64,000 nucleotides of DNA, taken from contig OY970329.1 in NCBI GenBank assembly GCA_963717375.1, positions 1,364,001-1,428,000 on the forward strand. The letters run 5' to 3'. The notes beneath the pieces are model-generated. The model was not told where the DNA came from. It searched no databases and worked only from the letters and a program-made list of their open reading frames with translations. Shown in pieces: positions 7,871-16,771 of this stretch (positions within the stretch are counted from its first letter, which is position 1; every line of letters begins with the position of its first letter). The translations under genes were made by a program, and so were the position numbers. This DNA is from VRUE01 sp963717375. Lineage in GTDB: Bacteria; Actinomycetota; Thermoleophilia; Solirubrobacterales; 70-9.

Positions 7871-9139
7871 ATGAAGATCGCGATCGTCGGAACCGGGATT
7901 TCCGGGCTTGTGGCTGCCCACCTGCTGCAGCACGAGCACGAGCTGACGATCTACGAGGCGAGCTCACGGCTCGGCGGCCACACGAACACGGTCCGGGTCG
8001 ACTTCGCGGACGAGACCCACTGGGTCGACACCGGCTTCATCGTCTTCAACGACCGCAACTACCCCAACTTCGAAGCGCTGCTCGCCGAGCTCGGGGTCGC
8101 CACGCAGGCCTCCCACATGAGCTTCTCCGTCTCCGACGGGCGCGGCGAGTTCGAGTACTCGGGGACGCCGCGCGGCATCTTCGCCCGTCCCGCCCACCTG
8201 CTCAGCCCCTCCTTCCTCGGCATGCTGCGCGACTGGCGCCGCTTCAACCGCGAGGCCAGGGCGTTGATCGGGATGAACGGCACCGCCCCCTCGCTCGGCG
8301 CCTGGTTGGAGGAAAAAGGCTTCTCCCAGAACTTCGTCGAGCGACTGATCGTGCCGCAGGCCTCCGCCGTGTGGTCTGCGGACCCCGAGCAGATGTGGAG
8401 CTTCCCGGCCAGCTTCATGGCCGAGTTCTTCGAGAACCACGGGATGTTCAGCCTCAGCGACCGGCCGCGCTGGCGCACCGTCAGCGGCGGCTCGATCTCC
8501 TACGTCGAGGCGATCGCGGCGCCCTGGCGCGACCGGGTCCGCCTGCGGGCGCCGGTGCGCCGGATCGAACGGCTCGGCGACGGCGTCCGGATCGAGGCCG
8601 AGGGCTGCGAGAGCGAGGACTTCGACCAGGTCGTAATCGCGACCCACTCCGACCAGGCGCTGGCGCTGCTCGGCGATCCGAGCGAGGCGGAGCGTGAGAT
8701 CCTCGGAGTCATCCCCTATCAGCGCAACGAAGCGGTCCTGCACACCGACGCCTCGCTCCTGCCGCGCCGCCGCGCCGCCTGGTCGAGCTGGAACTTCCAC
8801 CTCACGCCAGAGCCGGCCCGCGGCTCCACCGTCACCTACTGGATGAACAACCTGCAGCGGTTGCGCAGCGAGCGCCAACTGCTGGTCACGCTCAACCGCG
8901 GCGAGGAAATCGACCCGGAGAAGGTGCTGAGGCGCTTCTCCTACGAGCACCCCATCTACACCGCCGAGGGGGTCGCCGCCCAGGCGCGCCACGCCGAGAT
9001 CAGCGGCTCCGCGCGCAACACCCACTTCGCCGGCGCCTACTGGGGCTGGGGCTTCCACGAGGACGGCGTGCTCAGCGCGATCCGTGCCTGCGAGCGGATC
9101 GCTGCGACCCCGGCGCGCCCGGAGGCGCTGGCCGCATGA
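7871..9139 (+). CDS. FAD-dependent oxidoreductase (amine-oxidase-like), lipid-modification operon
   Basis: 422 residues from the ATG. The N-terminus 'MKIAIVGTGISGL' is the GxGxxG FAD-binding motif, followed by 'EASSRLGGHT' (Glu of the ribose-binding site) and ending 'FAGAYWGWGFHEDGV', the C-terminal FAD contact of this family. Proteins of this type commonly sit next to DUF1365 and cyclopropane-synthase genes, as here; a role in modifying unsaturated fatty-acyl chains is inferred from that context. Its TGA overlaps the ATG of the DUF1365 gene by 4 bp. An in-frame TTG at 7862 is an alternative start; neither has a good ribosome-binding site. Confidence 0.88.
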   Translation: MKIAIVGTGISGLVAAHLLQHEHELTIYEASSRLGGHTNTVRVDFADETHWVDTGFIVFNDRNYPNFEALLAELGVATQASHMSFSVSDGRGEFEYSGTPRGIFARPAHLLSPSFLGMLRDWRRFNREARALIGMNGTAPSLGAWLEEKGFSQNFVERLIVPQASAVWSADPEQMWSFPASFMAEFFENHGMFSLSDRPRWRTVSGGSISYVEAIAAPWRDRVRLRAPVRRIERLGDGVRIEAEGCESEDFDQVVIATHSDQALALLGDPSEAEREILGVIPYQRNEAVLHTDASLLPRRRAAWSSWNFHLTPEPARGSTVTYWMNNLQRLRSERQLLVTLNRGEEIDPEKVLRRFSYEHPIYTAEGVAAQARHAEISGSARNTHFAGAYWGWGFHEDGVLSAIRACERIAATPARPEALAA

Positions 9140-9915
9140 CCGCCTCCGCCGTCTACGAGGGCTGGATCCGCCACCGGCGCTTCGAGCCGATCGAGCACGA
9201 CTTCCGCTACCGGCTCTTCCTCATGTACCTCGACCTCGACGAGCTGCCGCGGCTGCTCGACCGCTACCCGCTTTGGTCGGCGCGCCGTCCCGCCCCGGCT
9301 CGCTTCCGCCGCGCCGACTTCATGGGCGACCCGCAACGGCCGCTGGCCGAGTGCGCCCGCGACGCGGTCGAGGCACAGACCGGCGCCCGCCCCGCCGGCC
9401 CGGTGCGGATGCTCGCCAACCTGCGCACCCTCGGCCACGTCTTCAACCCGGTCTGCTTCTACTACTGCTTCGACGCCGCTGGCGAGCAGGTCGAGGCGGT
9501 CGTCGCCGACGTCAACAACATCCCTTGGGGAGAGCGCCATCCTTATGTCCTGGCGCGCGACGGGCGCCAGGGAACCGTGCTTGCGCAAGAGCTCGACAAG
9601 GCCCTCCACGTCTCGCCCCTGATGGCGATGGACCAGACCTACGCCTTCCGCGCCAGCGAGCCCGGCGAGCGACTGAGCGTGCAGATCGAGTCGCGCCCCA
9701 ACGACGGCGCCGGCAAGGCCTTCGACGCCACCCTCTCGATGCGCCGCCGCGAGCTCAGCGGCCCGCTGCTGACCCGGATGCTGCTGCGCTACCCGGCGAT
9801 GTCGCTGCAGGTCGTCGCCAAGATCTACGCTCAAACTCTGCGGCTGAAGCTGAAGGGAGCGCCCTACTTCCCCCACCCCGGGGGGAAGCGACCGAGGGGA
9901 TTCCTATCGCCATAG
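9136..9915 (+). CDS. DUF1365 family protein
   Basis: 259 residues, with the family features 'VYEGWIRHRRFEPIEHDFRY' at the start, 'NLRTLGHVFNPVCFYYCFD' (about 93-111) and 'VAKIYAQTLRLKLKGAPYFPHP' near the end. DUF1365 proteins have no proven enzymatic activity; they are almost always found between an FAD oxidoreductase and a CFA-synthase-like methyltransferase, and act in acyl-chain modification by association. ATGA overlap with the upstream gene implies one operon. Confidence 0.92.
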   Translation: MTASAVYEGWIRHRRFEPIEHDFRYRLFLMYLDLDELPRLLDRYPLWSARRPAPARFRRADFMGDPQRPLAECARDAVEAQTGARPAGPVRMLANLRTLGHVFNPVCFYYCFDAAGEQVEAVVADVNNIPWGERHPYVLARDGRQGTVLAQELDKALHVSPLMAMDQTYAFRASEPGERLSVQIESRPNDGAGKAFDATLSMRRRELSGPLLTRMLLRYPAMSLQVVAKIYAQTLRLKLKGAPYFPHPGGKRPRGFLSP

Positions 9916-9938
9916 GGGACCGGCTCGCCCGCACCGCT

Positions 9939-11099
9939 GTGCAGCAAGCGCTGTCGCGCCTGCGCGCCGGCCGCATCGACGTGGTCGAGGACGGCCGGCA
10001 GCGCTCCTTCGGCCCGGCCGACGCCGAGCTGCGGGCGACCGTGACGATCCGCGACGCCGCCGCCTGGCGCGGCCCGCTGCGCGGCAGCGTCGGGCTCGGC
10101 GAGACCTACGTCGAGGGCCTCTGGGAGACCGACGACCTGGTCACGCTGATCCGCATCGCCGCCCGCGAGCTGCGCCAGCTCGACGGCCTGCGCGGCGCCG
10201 TCGCCCGCCAGCGCGGCCTCCTGCACCGGGCTCGCCACCTGGTCCCGGAGAACACGCGGACGCGGGCCAAGCAGCACATCGCCGCCCACTACGACCTCGG
10301 CAACGACCTCTTCGCCTCCTTCCTCGACAAGCGGATGGTCTATTCGTGCGCCTACTTCCCCGAGCGGGACACAAGCCTTGAGGAAGCCCAGCTGGCGAAG
10401 CTGGAGCGGATCTGCACACAGTTGCGGCTCGGCCCCGAGAACCACCTGCTGGAGATCGGCAGCGGTTGGGGCGGCCTCGCGATCCACGCCGCCCGCGAGC
10501 ACGAGTGCCGGGTGACGACGACGACGATCTCGGCCGAGCAGCACGAACTTGCTCAACAGCGGGTGCGCGAGGCGGGCCTTGAGGACCGGGTCACCGTGTT
10601 GCGCCAGGACTACCGCGACCTCGATGGCCGCTTCGACCGCCTCGTCTCGGTCGAGATGATCGAGGCGGTCGGCTGGCAGTACTTCGACGCCTTCTTCCAT
10701 CACTGCAGCGAGCTGCTCAGCCCCGACGGGCTGATGCTGCTGCAGGCGATCACGATCGACGACGACATCTACGAGGTTGAGAAGGGCGCCCGCAGCTTCG
10801 CCAACACCTACGTCTTCCCCGGCGGCTGCCTGCCCTCGGAGCGGAAGATCGCCGACTGCCTCGCCCGCGTCACCGACATGCGCCAGGTCTGGCGCGACGA
10901 CATCACCGCCCACTACCCGCCGACCCTGGCCGCCTGGCGCGAGCGCTTCTCCGCTGCCTGGGACAAGCTCCGCGCCCGCGGCTACGACGAGCGTTTCCGC
11001 CGTCTCTGGGCCTTCTACCTCAGCACCTCCGAGGCGGGCTTCCGCGAGCGTAGGATTGGCGACGTGCAGGCTCTTTTCGCCAAGCCGGAGTGGCGTTGA
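9939..11099 (+). CDS. Cyclopropane-fatty-acyl-phospholipid synthase family methyltransferase
   Basis: About 386 residues. SAM-binding motif I is 'LLEIGSGWGGLAIHAA', and 'VSVEMIEAVGWQYFDAFF' is the family signature around the catalytic bicarbonate/Glu site. The N-terminal lid domain ('VGLGETYVEGLWETDDL') and 'AHYDLGNDLFASFLD' are also typical. It transfers a methylene or methyl group from SAM to acyl-chain double bonds at the membrane. The frame is open far upstream, overlapping the DUF1365 gene; GTG 9939 is the first normal start after that gene's stop, though a start at a nearby ATT/ATC codon behind GAGGGG cannot be excluded. Confidence 0.9.
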   Translation: MQQALSRLRAGRIDVVEDGRQRSFGPADAELRATVTIRDAAAWRGPLRGSVGLGETYVEGLWETDDLVTLIRIAARELRQLDGLRGAVARQRGLLHRARHLVPENTRTRAKQHIAAHYDLGNDLFASFLDKRMVYSCAYFPERDTSLEEAQLAKLERICTQLRLGPENHLLEIGSGWGGLAIHAAREHECRVTTTTISAEQHELAQQRVREAGLEDRVTVLRQDYRDLDGRFDRLVSVEMIEAVGWQYFDAFFHHCSELLSPDGLMLLQAITIDDDIYEVEKGARSFANTYVFPGGCLPSERKIADCLARVTDMRQVWRDDITAHYPPTLAAWRERFSAAWDKLRARGYDERFRRLWAFYLSTSEAGFRERRIGDVQALFAKPEWR

Positions 11100-11854
11100 G
11101 GAAGGGAAGAGGCGAGCCGCTGCTCCTGCTGCACGGGCTCGGCGGCTCGACCGCGGTCTGGAGCCCGGTGATCGACTTACTCGCCGGCGAGCGCGACGTG
11201 CTGGCGATCGACCTGCCGGGATTCGGCCTCACCCCACCGCTCCCGGACGGGGTCGAACCGAACGCGGTCAACCTCGCCGCCGCGGTGCGCGAGGCCTGCG
11301 CCGAGCTCGGCTTCGAGCGCCCGCACGTGGCCGGCAACTCGCTCGGCGGCTGGGTCGCACTGGAGCTGGGCCGGGCCGGCTGGGCCGCCTCGGTAACCGC
11401 GATCTCCCCCGCCGGCCTCTGGCGCAAGCCACTCGGCGACCGCCGCGTCAACCCCCGCCTCTGGGCCAAGCGCCTGCGACCTTTCGTCTCCGTCGCCCTG
11501 CGCACCCGGCGCACCCGCGAGTCGATGCTGGCGACCTTCTCCGCCCGGCCGGACCTGATCCCCGCAAAGGAGGGCCGCGACCTCGTCCTCGGCTGGATCG
11601 ACTCGAGCGGCTACGACGGGGCCAACAAGGCGATGCGCACCCACGTCTTCGACCCCGCCGGCTACCCCGACCTGCCGGTCACCCTCGCCTGGGGTGACCG
11701 CGATCGACTGCTGGCGCCGCCGCGGCCCGAGCGCCGCCCGTCCGGCTCGCGCTACGTCGTCCTGCCCGGCGTCGGCCACACGCCGATGTGGGACGACCCC
11801 GAGCTGGTCGCCCGGACCCTGCTCGAGGGCAGCTCGGTCTCGGCCGCGGTCTGA
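11090..11854 (+). CDS. Alpha/beta hydrolase
   Basis: 254 residues. The oxyanion-hole motif 'LLLLHGLGGS' (about 11-20), nucleophile elbow 'GNSLGGW' (Ser) and C-terminal 'GVGHTPMWDDP' (His) with an Asp after 'LAWGDRD' make a complete Ser-Asp-His triad. The GTG start lies within the last 10 bp of the synthase gene, so it is probably the fourth gene of the lipid operon. The substrate is unknown; an ester or lipid is likely from context. Confidence 0.88.
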   Translation: MALRKGRGEPLLLLHGLGGSTAVWSPVIDLLAGERDVLAIDLPGFGLTPPLPDGVEPNAVNLAAAVREACAELGFERPHVAGNSLGGWVALELGRAGWAASVTAISPAGLWRKPLGDRRVNPRLWAKRLRPFVSVALRTRRTRESMLATFSARPDLIPAKEGRDLVLGWIDSSGYDGANKAMRTHVFDPAGYPDLPVTLAWGDRDRLLAPPRPERRPSGSRYVVLPGVGHTPMWDDPELVARTLLEGSSVSAAV

Positions 11855-11898
11855 CTCTGGGAGAGTTCGGGAACGCGAGCAACCGGAGGGAGACCCGA

Positions 11899-12645
11899 GT
11901 GATCATCGAGAGGACCGAGAACCCGCAGTGGCTGTCCAACGCCTACCTCGTCGCCGACGAGGCCGGCGGCACCGGGGTGCTGATCGACGGCAACGACGAC
12001 CTCGGGCCGCTGCTCGAGCGAGCCGAGCGCGACGGGATCGAGATCACCCACATCCTGATTACCCACCCGCACGGCGACCACATCGCCGGCCTGGCCGCGG
12101 CGCAGCAGCAGCTCGGCGGTGTGCCGATGGTCGCCCATGCCGAGGCCGCCGCTGAAATCGAGGATGAGATCGCGCAAACGATTGCCGACGGCGAGAAGCT
12201 CAACACCGGCAACCTCGAGATCGAGGCGATCTACACGCCGGGCCATGCCGCCGGCCACGTCGCCTTCCTCGTCAATGGCAGCGACGTCTTCACCGCCGAC
12301 GTCCTCTTCAAGGGAACGGTCGGGGGGACGATGGCACCAGGCGCCAGCGGCTTTGCCGACCTCCAGTCCTCGGTGATGCGGCTGCTCGAGTTGCCGCCGG
12401 AGACCGCCGTCCATCCGGGCCACCGCGAGCCAACGACGATCGGCGACGAGTGGGACAGCAACCCCTTCGTGCAGATCTGGCGCGGCGAGGAGGAGACCAA
12501 TGGAGAGCAGGTGACGGTCTGGGGCCGCCCGGCGACGCTGAAGCTCTGGGCGCCCGACTACGACGGTGGCAACAAGGCCTGGGTCGTCTTCGGCGACGAC
12601 GACACCGAGGCAATCGTCGGCGGCTCCCAGGTCGAGCGCGGCTGA
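11899..12645 (+). CDS. MBL-fold metallo-hydrolase
   Basis: 248 residues. The metal-binding motif THPHGDH (about 55-61) plus 'TPGHAAGHV' and 'VHPGHRE' give the glyoxalase-II-type binuclear metal site. A C-terminal extension of about 65 residues ('TVWGRPATLKLWAPDYDGGNKAWVVF') is outside the core fold. GTG 11899 is chosen because GGAGGG lies 8 bases upstream; the frame is open into the previous gene but that portion is only a shadow. It sits 44 bp after the hydrolase gene and ends at a strong hairpin. Confidence 0.88.
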   Translation: MIIERTENPQWLSNAYLVADEAGGTGVLIDGNDDLGPLLERAERDGIEITHILITHPHGDHIAGLAAAQQQLGGVPMVAHAEAAAEIEDEIAQTIADGEKLNTGNLEIEAIYTPGHAAGHVAFLVNGSDVFTADVLFKGTVGGTMAPGASGFADLQSSVMRLLELPPETAVHPGHREPTTIGDEWDSNPFVQIWRGEEETNGEQVTVWGRPATLKLWAPDYDGGNKAWVVFGDDDTEAIVGGSQVERG

Positions 12646-12651
12646 AACACG

Positions 12652-12677
12652 ACGAGGCCCGCCGGAGCGGGCCTCGT
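12652..12677. terminator. Bidirectional intrinsic-type hairpin
   Basis: A perfect 11-bp stem (ACGAGGCCCGC / GCGGGCCTCGT) with a 4-nt loop lies between two convergent genes, 7 bp past the MBL-hydrolase stop and 21 bp past the stop of the secreted protein. There is no U-tract, as is common in high-GC actinobacteria. Confidence 0.8.
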
Positions 12678-12697
12678 CTGCCAGGGAGGAGTGCGGG

Positions 12698-13327
12698 TTA
12701 CTTGATCACCGCTTCCATCAGCAGCCAGCAGCCGTCGGTGTCGCTGGCCGGGGTGAAATAACCGCCGAGGAAGAGCGGCGGGGTGTAGATCAGGGTGTTG
12801 TCGCCACCCGAGGAGCAGCGGATCATCGAGGTGATGCTGCCGCGCAGGGCAAGCTGCTCGCCCTTCTTGATCTTCATGTCAACCGGGAAGGACTCGACGT
12901 TGTAGTCGCCTTCTTCTTCGGCCGATTCCATCTGGCCGCGATAGCTGATCCTCTGCCCGTAGCGCTTGGCGATCGACTCGGTGCCGTTGATGTGCTTGAC
13001 CGCCATCAGCCGGAAGCTGCCGGGGCCGCCGGCGATCAGCCGGATCTTCTTGATCGTCCCGGTCTTTGGGGCGAGCTCGCCGCCGTCGGGGCGACCGTAG
13101 GCTTCGTTGAGGACCATCGTGCAGGGTTCGAGCGCGGTTTCGGGCCCATTGCAGGTGAGGCCCGGCAGCGAGTTCGAGGGCTGCACCCGCGAGTTGAGCT
13201 TGGCGCCGAACTTGACCGGGGCCGAGGCGACACCGGCGGCCGGGACGAGGGCCAGTGCGAGGCTTGCCAGGGCGGCGACGAGGCCGGTGCGGCGGGCGAT
13301 CTTCTGGGCGGTAGCGTTGCGTGTCAT
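12698..13327 (-). CDS. Secreted protein of unknown function
   Basis: 209 residues with a clear signal peptide (1-36, ending GVASA). The mature part has four Cys (in 'LTCNGPETALEPC', 'MIRC' and 'DGCW') and alternating strands, suggesting a disulfide-stabilised beta-rich extracellular domain. AAGGAG lies 6 bases before the ATG. I do not recognise a named family. It is a single-gene unit terminated by the shared hairpin. Confidence 0.75.
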   Translation of the reverse strand: MTRNATAQKIARRTGLVAALASLALALVPAAGVASAPVKFGAKLNSRVQPSNSLPGLTCNGPETALEPCTMVLNEAYGRPDGGELAPKTGTIKKIRLIAGGPGSFRLMAVKHINGTESIAKRYGQRISYRGQMESAEEEGDYNVESFPVDMKIKKGEQLALRGSITSMIRCSSGGDNTLIYTPPLFLGGYFTPASDTDGCWLLMEAVIK

Positions 13328-13444
13328 TTGAATCTCCTTGAGGTCTGTGGGGCGGGGTGACTGCTCCGTGTGAACAGATTCGCCCGGATCGCCCGCCGCT
13401 CCCAGAGCCCCCAGGGGTGGACCTGCTCACCCCTCGCAGAAGCC

Positions 13445-13491
13445 TTCCGGTGCGCCTTTGCTGGTCATAGACCGGATAAGGCGCACCGGAG
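13445..13491 (-). repeat. 47-bp palindromic repeat, copy 1
   Basis: A 13-bp perfect inverted repeat (TCCGGTGCGCCTT / AAGGCGCACCGGA) with a 19-nt loop. On the minus strand it aligns end to end with the copies at 26102 and 52722: all three are exactly 47 nt and share CCGGTGCGCyTTATCC at the left and GCGCACCGGAA at the right. It lies in the divergent intergenic region before the FHA gene. Confidence 0.85.
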
Positions 13492-13517
13492 CGAGTCCGG
13501 CTCGTAGGATCAGCCGC

Positions 13518-14189
13518 GTGAGCGAGCCACGCCAGACCAGCGCCGCCGAGCTGAAGGCGCAGATCGAGGCCGAACGCGGCGGGCGGCCCTTCCTTGTTCT
13601 CCGCGACGGTGACGGCGAGCAGCGGATCGTCGTCGTCGAGGAGGGCGCCGCCGAGCTCTGGGTTGGACGCGGCGAGGCCGCCGGCCTGCGGATCGAGTGG
13701 GACGAGGAGGTCTCCGCCTTGCACGCCCAGATCGAGGTCGTCGGCGGCGAGTGCACGCTGCTCGACGACGGCCTCTCCCGCAACGGCTCCTTCGTCGCCG
13801 AGGAGCGCGTCCACGGGCGCCGGCTCCTGCGCGACGGCGACACGCTGCGCTTCGGCCGCACCCGGGTGCTCTTTCGGCGCCCCGGAGAGGCGGCTCCGGA
13901 AGCGACCGTGGTGGCGGCCGAGATGCCCACCGCGGCCGCTGTCTCCCCCGGCCAGCGCCGCGTCCTGATCGCCCTCTGCCGTCCCTTCAAGGACGGCTCC
14001 AACTTCGCCACGCCGCCGACCAACCAAGCGATCGCCGACGAGCTGCACCTCAGCGTCGACGCGGTCAAGACCCACATGCGCGCCCTCTTCGAGCGGCTCG
14101 GGGTCGAGGATCTGCCGCAGAACCAAAAGCGCATCGCCCTGGTTGAGCGAGCGCTGCAGAGCGGCATCGTCGCCCCCCGCGACCTTTAG
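13518..14189 (+). CDS. FHA domain protein with LuxR-like HTH
   Basis: 223 residues. The FHA domain spans about 25-115: 'ELWVGRGEAAGLRI', 'VSALHAQIEV' and 'LDDGLSRNGSFVAEERV' hold the phosphothreonine-binding Gly-Arg, Ser-x-x-His and Asn-Gly positions. The C-terminal 80 residues have a helix-turn-helix ('TNQAIADELHLSVDAVKTHMRALFERLGV') like LuxR/GerE-type regulators. This predicts a DNA-binding regulator that senses a phosphoprotein. The GTG start at 13518 best matches the domain boundary; no kinase gene is adjacent. Confidence 0.88.
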   Translation: MSEPRQTSAAELKAQIEAERGGRPFLVLRDGDGEQRIVVVEEGAAELWVGRGEAAGLRIEWDEEVSALHAQIEVVGGECTLLDDGLSRNGSFVAEERVHGRRLLRDGDTLRFGRTRVLFRRPGEAAPEATVVAAEMPTAAAVSPGQRRVLIALCRPFKDGSNFATPPTNQAIADELHLSVDAVKTHMRALFERLGVEDLPQNQKRIALVERALQSGIVAPRDL

Positions 14190-14292
14190 CCCTCCAGGCA
14201 CGAACTGGACGCATATGCGATTGGAGTGAGGGCCCTTTCCCCCCACACTCGTACACACTTCTGATGACGACGCCCGTTAGCTAGGCAGGCTT

Positions 14293-15864
14293 ATGCACTT
14301 CCTACAAGCGGTCACGATGACCGAAATCCAGGAATTCTTCTTCGACTGGTACCCCATCTTCGGGGTCTTCTTCATGTTCTGCCTGCTGTTCATCTTCCTG
14401 CGGTTGATGCGCAGCACGGTCGGCTCGACCAAGCCGGAAACGGTGAAGGCGAGCAGGACCGCACCGGTGCTCTGGGACGAGGTGCAGGGGGTCGATGCGG
14501 CCAAGGACGAGCTGATGGACGTCGCCGAGTGGCTGCGTGATCCCGACCGCTTCGCCGCCCTCGGCGCCCAGCCGCCGCGCGGCGTCCTGCTCTTCGGCCC
14601 CCCGGGGACCGGCAAGACGATGCTGGCGCGGGCGGTGGCCGCGCAGGCCGGCGTCGACTTCTTCGCCGCCTCGGGCTCGAGCTTCGTTGAGATGTTTGTA
14701 GGGAGGGGTGCCGCCCGCATCAGGCGGCTGTTCAAGGAGGCACGCAAGTCGGGCCGTGCGGTGATCTTCATCGACGAGCTCGACGCCGTGGGGGGCACGC
14801 GTGGTGGAGGCGGCGACGGCGGCACCAGTGAGCGCGAGCAAGCGCTCAACCAGTTGCTGGTCGAGCTCGACGGGTTCGAGCGCGACACCGGCACGGTGAT
14901 CGTCATCGCCGCCTCCAACCACGTCGACAAGCTCGACCACGCGCTGCTGAGGCCGGGCCGCTTCGATCGCCAGGTGCTGGTCGCGCCGCCCGACCGCAAC
15001 GGGCGCGAGGCGATCCTGCGCGCGCACGCCAAGGGCAAGCCCCTCGGCCCCGACCTCGACCTGACCGACGTCGCCCGCAAGACGACGGGGATGACCGGCG
15101 CCCAGCTTGCCAACGCGCTCAACGAGGGAGCGATCATCGCCGGCCGCGCCGAGCGCAAGGCGATCGCCCGCGAGGACCTCGACGAGGCGCTTCTGCGCCA
15201 GGCGGTCGGCTCACAGCAAGCGCGGCGGCTGAACCAGAAAGAGCGCCGCATAGTCGCCTACCACGAGGCCGGACACGCGCTCTGCCGGCACCTGCTCGGC
15301 CTCGACCCCCCGGAGATCCTCAGCATCGTCCCCCGCGGGCCGGCGCTCGGCTTCGTCGGCCACTCGCCGCAGGAGGACACCTACCTCAAGTCCCGCGACG
15401 AGCTGCTCGACGAGATCGTCACCCTGTTGGGTGGCCGCGCCGCCGAGGAGGAGGTGCTGGGGAACTCTTACTCAGGCGCCGTCGACGACCTTCACCGCGT
15501 GCACGCCGTCTGCAACCAGATGGTCGGCGAGTTCGGCATGGGCGTCGCCCTCGACGCCGACGGCGCGCCGCCGATCGCCCTGCCGACCGGCGACTACGCG
15601 CTCTCGGATCGGACCCGCCGCGACGTCGACATGGCGGCGATGAACCTGGCGCGCGAGGCCTACCGCCGCGCTCGCACCCTGCTCGCGGCCAACCGCGAGT
15701 GCCTCGACGACCTCGCCGCAAACGCACTCGAGCGCGAGACGCTCACGCGCGAGGACCTCGACGACATCTTCGCCGCCCACGAGCTACACGAGAGCGTCGG
15801 CGGCTCCGGGGCGCTTGCCGCCGCAACGCCCACACTTTTCCGGGATACCGCCGCGTCGAGGTAG
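14293..15864 (+). CDS. FtsH-like AAA+ zinc protease with a single TM segment
   Basis: 523 residues. One membrane segment (about 18-38) replaces the usual two segments and periplasmic domain. The AAA+ module has Walker A GPPGTGKT (102-109), pore loop FVG and Walker B VIFIDELDAVGG (157-168), and a second-region SNHVDKLDHALLRPGRFDR. The M41 protease has HEAGH at 324-328 and a third ligand in 'SGAVDDLHRV' (about 394-403). All catalytic residues are present, so it should be an active membrane-anchored ATP-dependent protease; shorter than a typical FtsH (over 600). It is probably a second paralogue rather than the housekeeping enzyme. ATG 14317 is an alternative start. Confidence 0.9.
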   Translation: MHFLQAVTMTEIQEFFFDWYPIFGVFFMFCLLFIFLRLMRSTVGSTKPETVKASRTAPVLWDEVQGVDAAKDELMDVAEWLRDPDRFAALGAQPPRGVLLFGPPGTGKTMLARAVAAQAGVDFFAASGSSFVEMFVGRGAARIRRLFKEARKSGRAVIFIDELDAVGGTRGGGGDGGTSEREQALNQLLVELDGFERDTGTVIVIAASNHVDKLDHALLRPGRFDRQVLVAPPDRNGREAILRAHAKGKPLGPDLDLTDVARKTTGMTGAQLANALNEGAIIAGRAERKAIAREDLDEALLRQAVGSQQARRLNQKERRIVAYHEAGHALCRHLLGLDPPEILSIVPRGPALGFVGHSPQEDTYLKSRDELLDEIVTLLGGRAAEEEVLGNSYSGAVDDLHRVHAVCNQMVGEFGMGVALDADGAPPIALPTGDYALSDRTRRDVDMAAMNLAREAYRRARTLLAANRECLDDLAANALERETLTREDLDDIFAAHELHESVGGSGALAAATPTLFRDTAASR

Positions 15865-15877
15865 CATCCTCGGACAG

Positions 15878-16768
15878 GTGGCGCTCCACAACGAAGACTC
15901 CGAGTACTACTTCCCGCCCGGTCGTTCGGTGGCGCGGCGGGTCCACGGCGAGCGCGCCGTCGGCCTGCTCTACGGGCAGCGGGCGCTGCTGATCGGAGCG
16001 CTGGAGCCGCTCACCTACACCGGCACGATGATGAGCACGGGCGCCGGCGACCGGCCCTTCCAGCGGCTCGCCCGCACGGCCAAGGTCCAGGAGACCGTCC
16101 TGCTCGGCACCCGCGCCGAAGCCGACAAGGCGCTGGCCGCGGTGCATCGCCTGCACGAACGGGTCAACGGCACGCTGGGCGAAGCGGCGGGAGTGCACGC
16201 CGCCGGAACTCCATACTCGGCCTTCGATCCGGAGCTGATGCTGTGGACGCTGGCGGTGATCGCCGACTCAGGGCGGGCGATGTACGAGACGATGGTGCGG
16301 CCGCTGAGCGAGGTCGAGCGCGAGGAACTGTGGCAGGACTACGTCCGCTTCGGCGAGCTCTTCGGCCTGCCGGCCAGCGATGTCCCCGGCAGCTACCGCG
16401 AGTTCAGCGCCTGGTGGGACGAGCGGCTCTCTTCACCGGACCTGCAGGCGACGCGGCACGGCCTCGAGATGGCCCCGCTGGTCGCCTTCGAGCAGCCGGT
16501 CCCGGCGACGGCGCGAGGCAACCTCGTCGCCCAGAACCACATCATCAAGGGCACCCTGCCGCCGCGGGTGCGAGAGATCTTCGGCATCCCCTGGAGCCGC
16601 GCCCACGAGGCCGGCTTCCGCGCGATGACCGCCAGTCACCGCAGCGCCCGTCACTTCTTCCCACGCAAGGTGCGCCGCGGTCGCAACGACGTCTTTTTCA
16701 ACGTCGTGATGAAGGGCGAGCGCGAACGGGGCGGCACAAGGACGCCGCAGCTGGGCGCCAGCGCCTGA
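15878..16768 (+). CDS. Oxygenase MpaB family protein (DUF2236)
   Basis: 296 residues. The N-terminal 'GERAVGLLYGQRALLIGALEPLTYTGT' and 'FQRLARTAKVQETVLLGTRAEADKAL' match the MpaB/DUF2236 pattern, and conserved His/Arg residues appear in 'VHRLHERVNG' and 'AMTASHRSARHFFP'. Characterised members are heme-dependent oxygenases acting on terpenoid or polymer substrates. The GTG at 15878 follows the FtsH stop by 13 bp, so the two may be cotranscribed. The substrate is unknown. Confidence 0.82.
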   Translation: MALHNEDSEYYFPPGRSVARRVHGERAVGLLYGQRALLIGALEPLTYTGTMMSTGAGDRPFQRLARTAKVQETVLLGTRAEADKALAAVHRLHERVNGTLGEAAGVHAAGTPYSAFDPELMLWTLAVIADSGRAMYETMVRPLSEVEREELWQDYVRFGELFGLPASDVPGSYREFSAWWDERLSSPDLQATRHGLEMAPLVAFEQPVPATARGNLVAQNHIIKGTLPPRVREIFGIPWSRAHEAGFRAMTASHRSARHFFPRKVRRGRNDVFFNVVMKGERERGGTRTPQLGASA

Positions 16769-16771
16769 GCG

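Noticed and set aside
9084..9938. Long open frame upstream of the CFA-type synthase, giving a 671-residue protein
   Set aside because: It is the shifted shadow of the DUF1365 gene, Arg/Pro/Ala-rich with no domain. The real protein begins near 9939.
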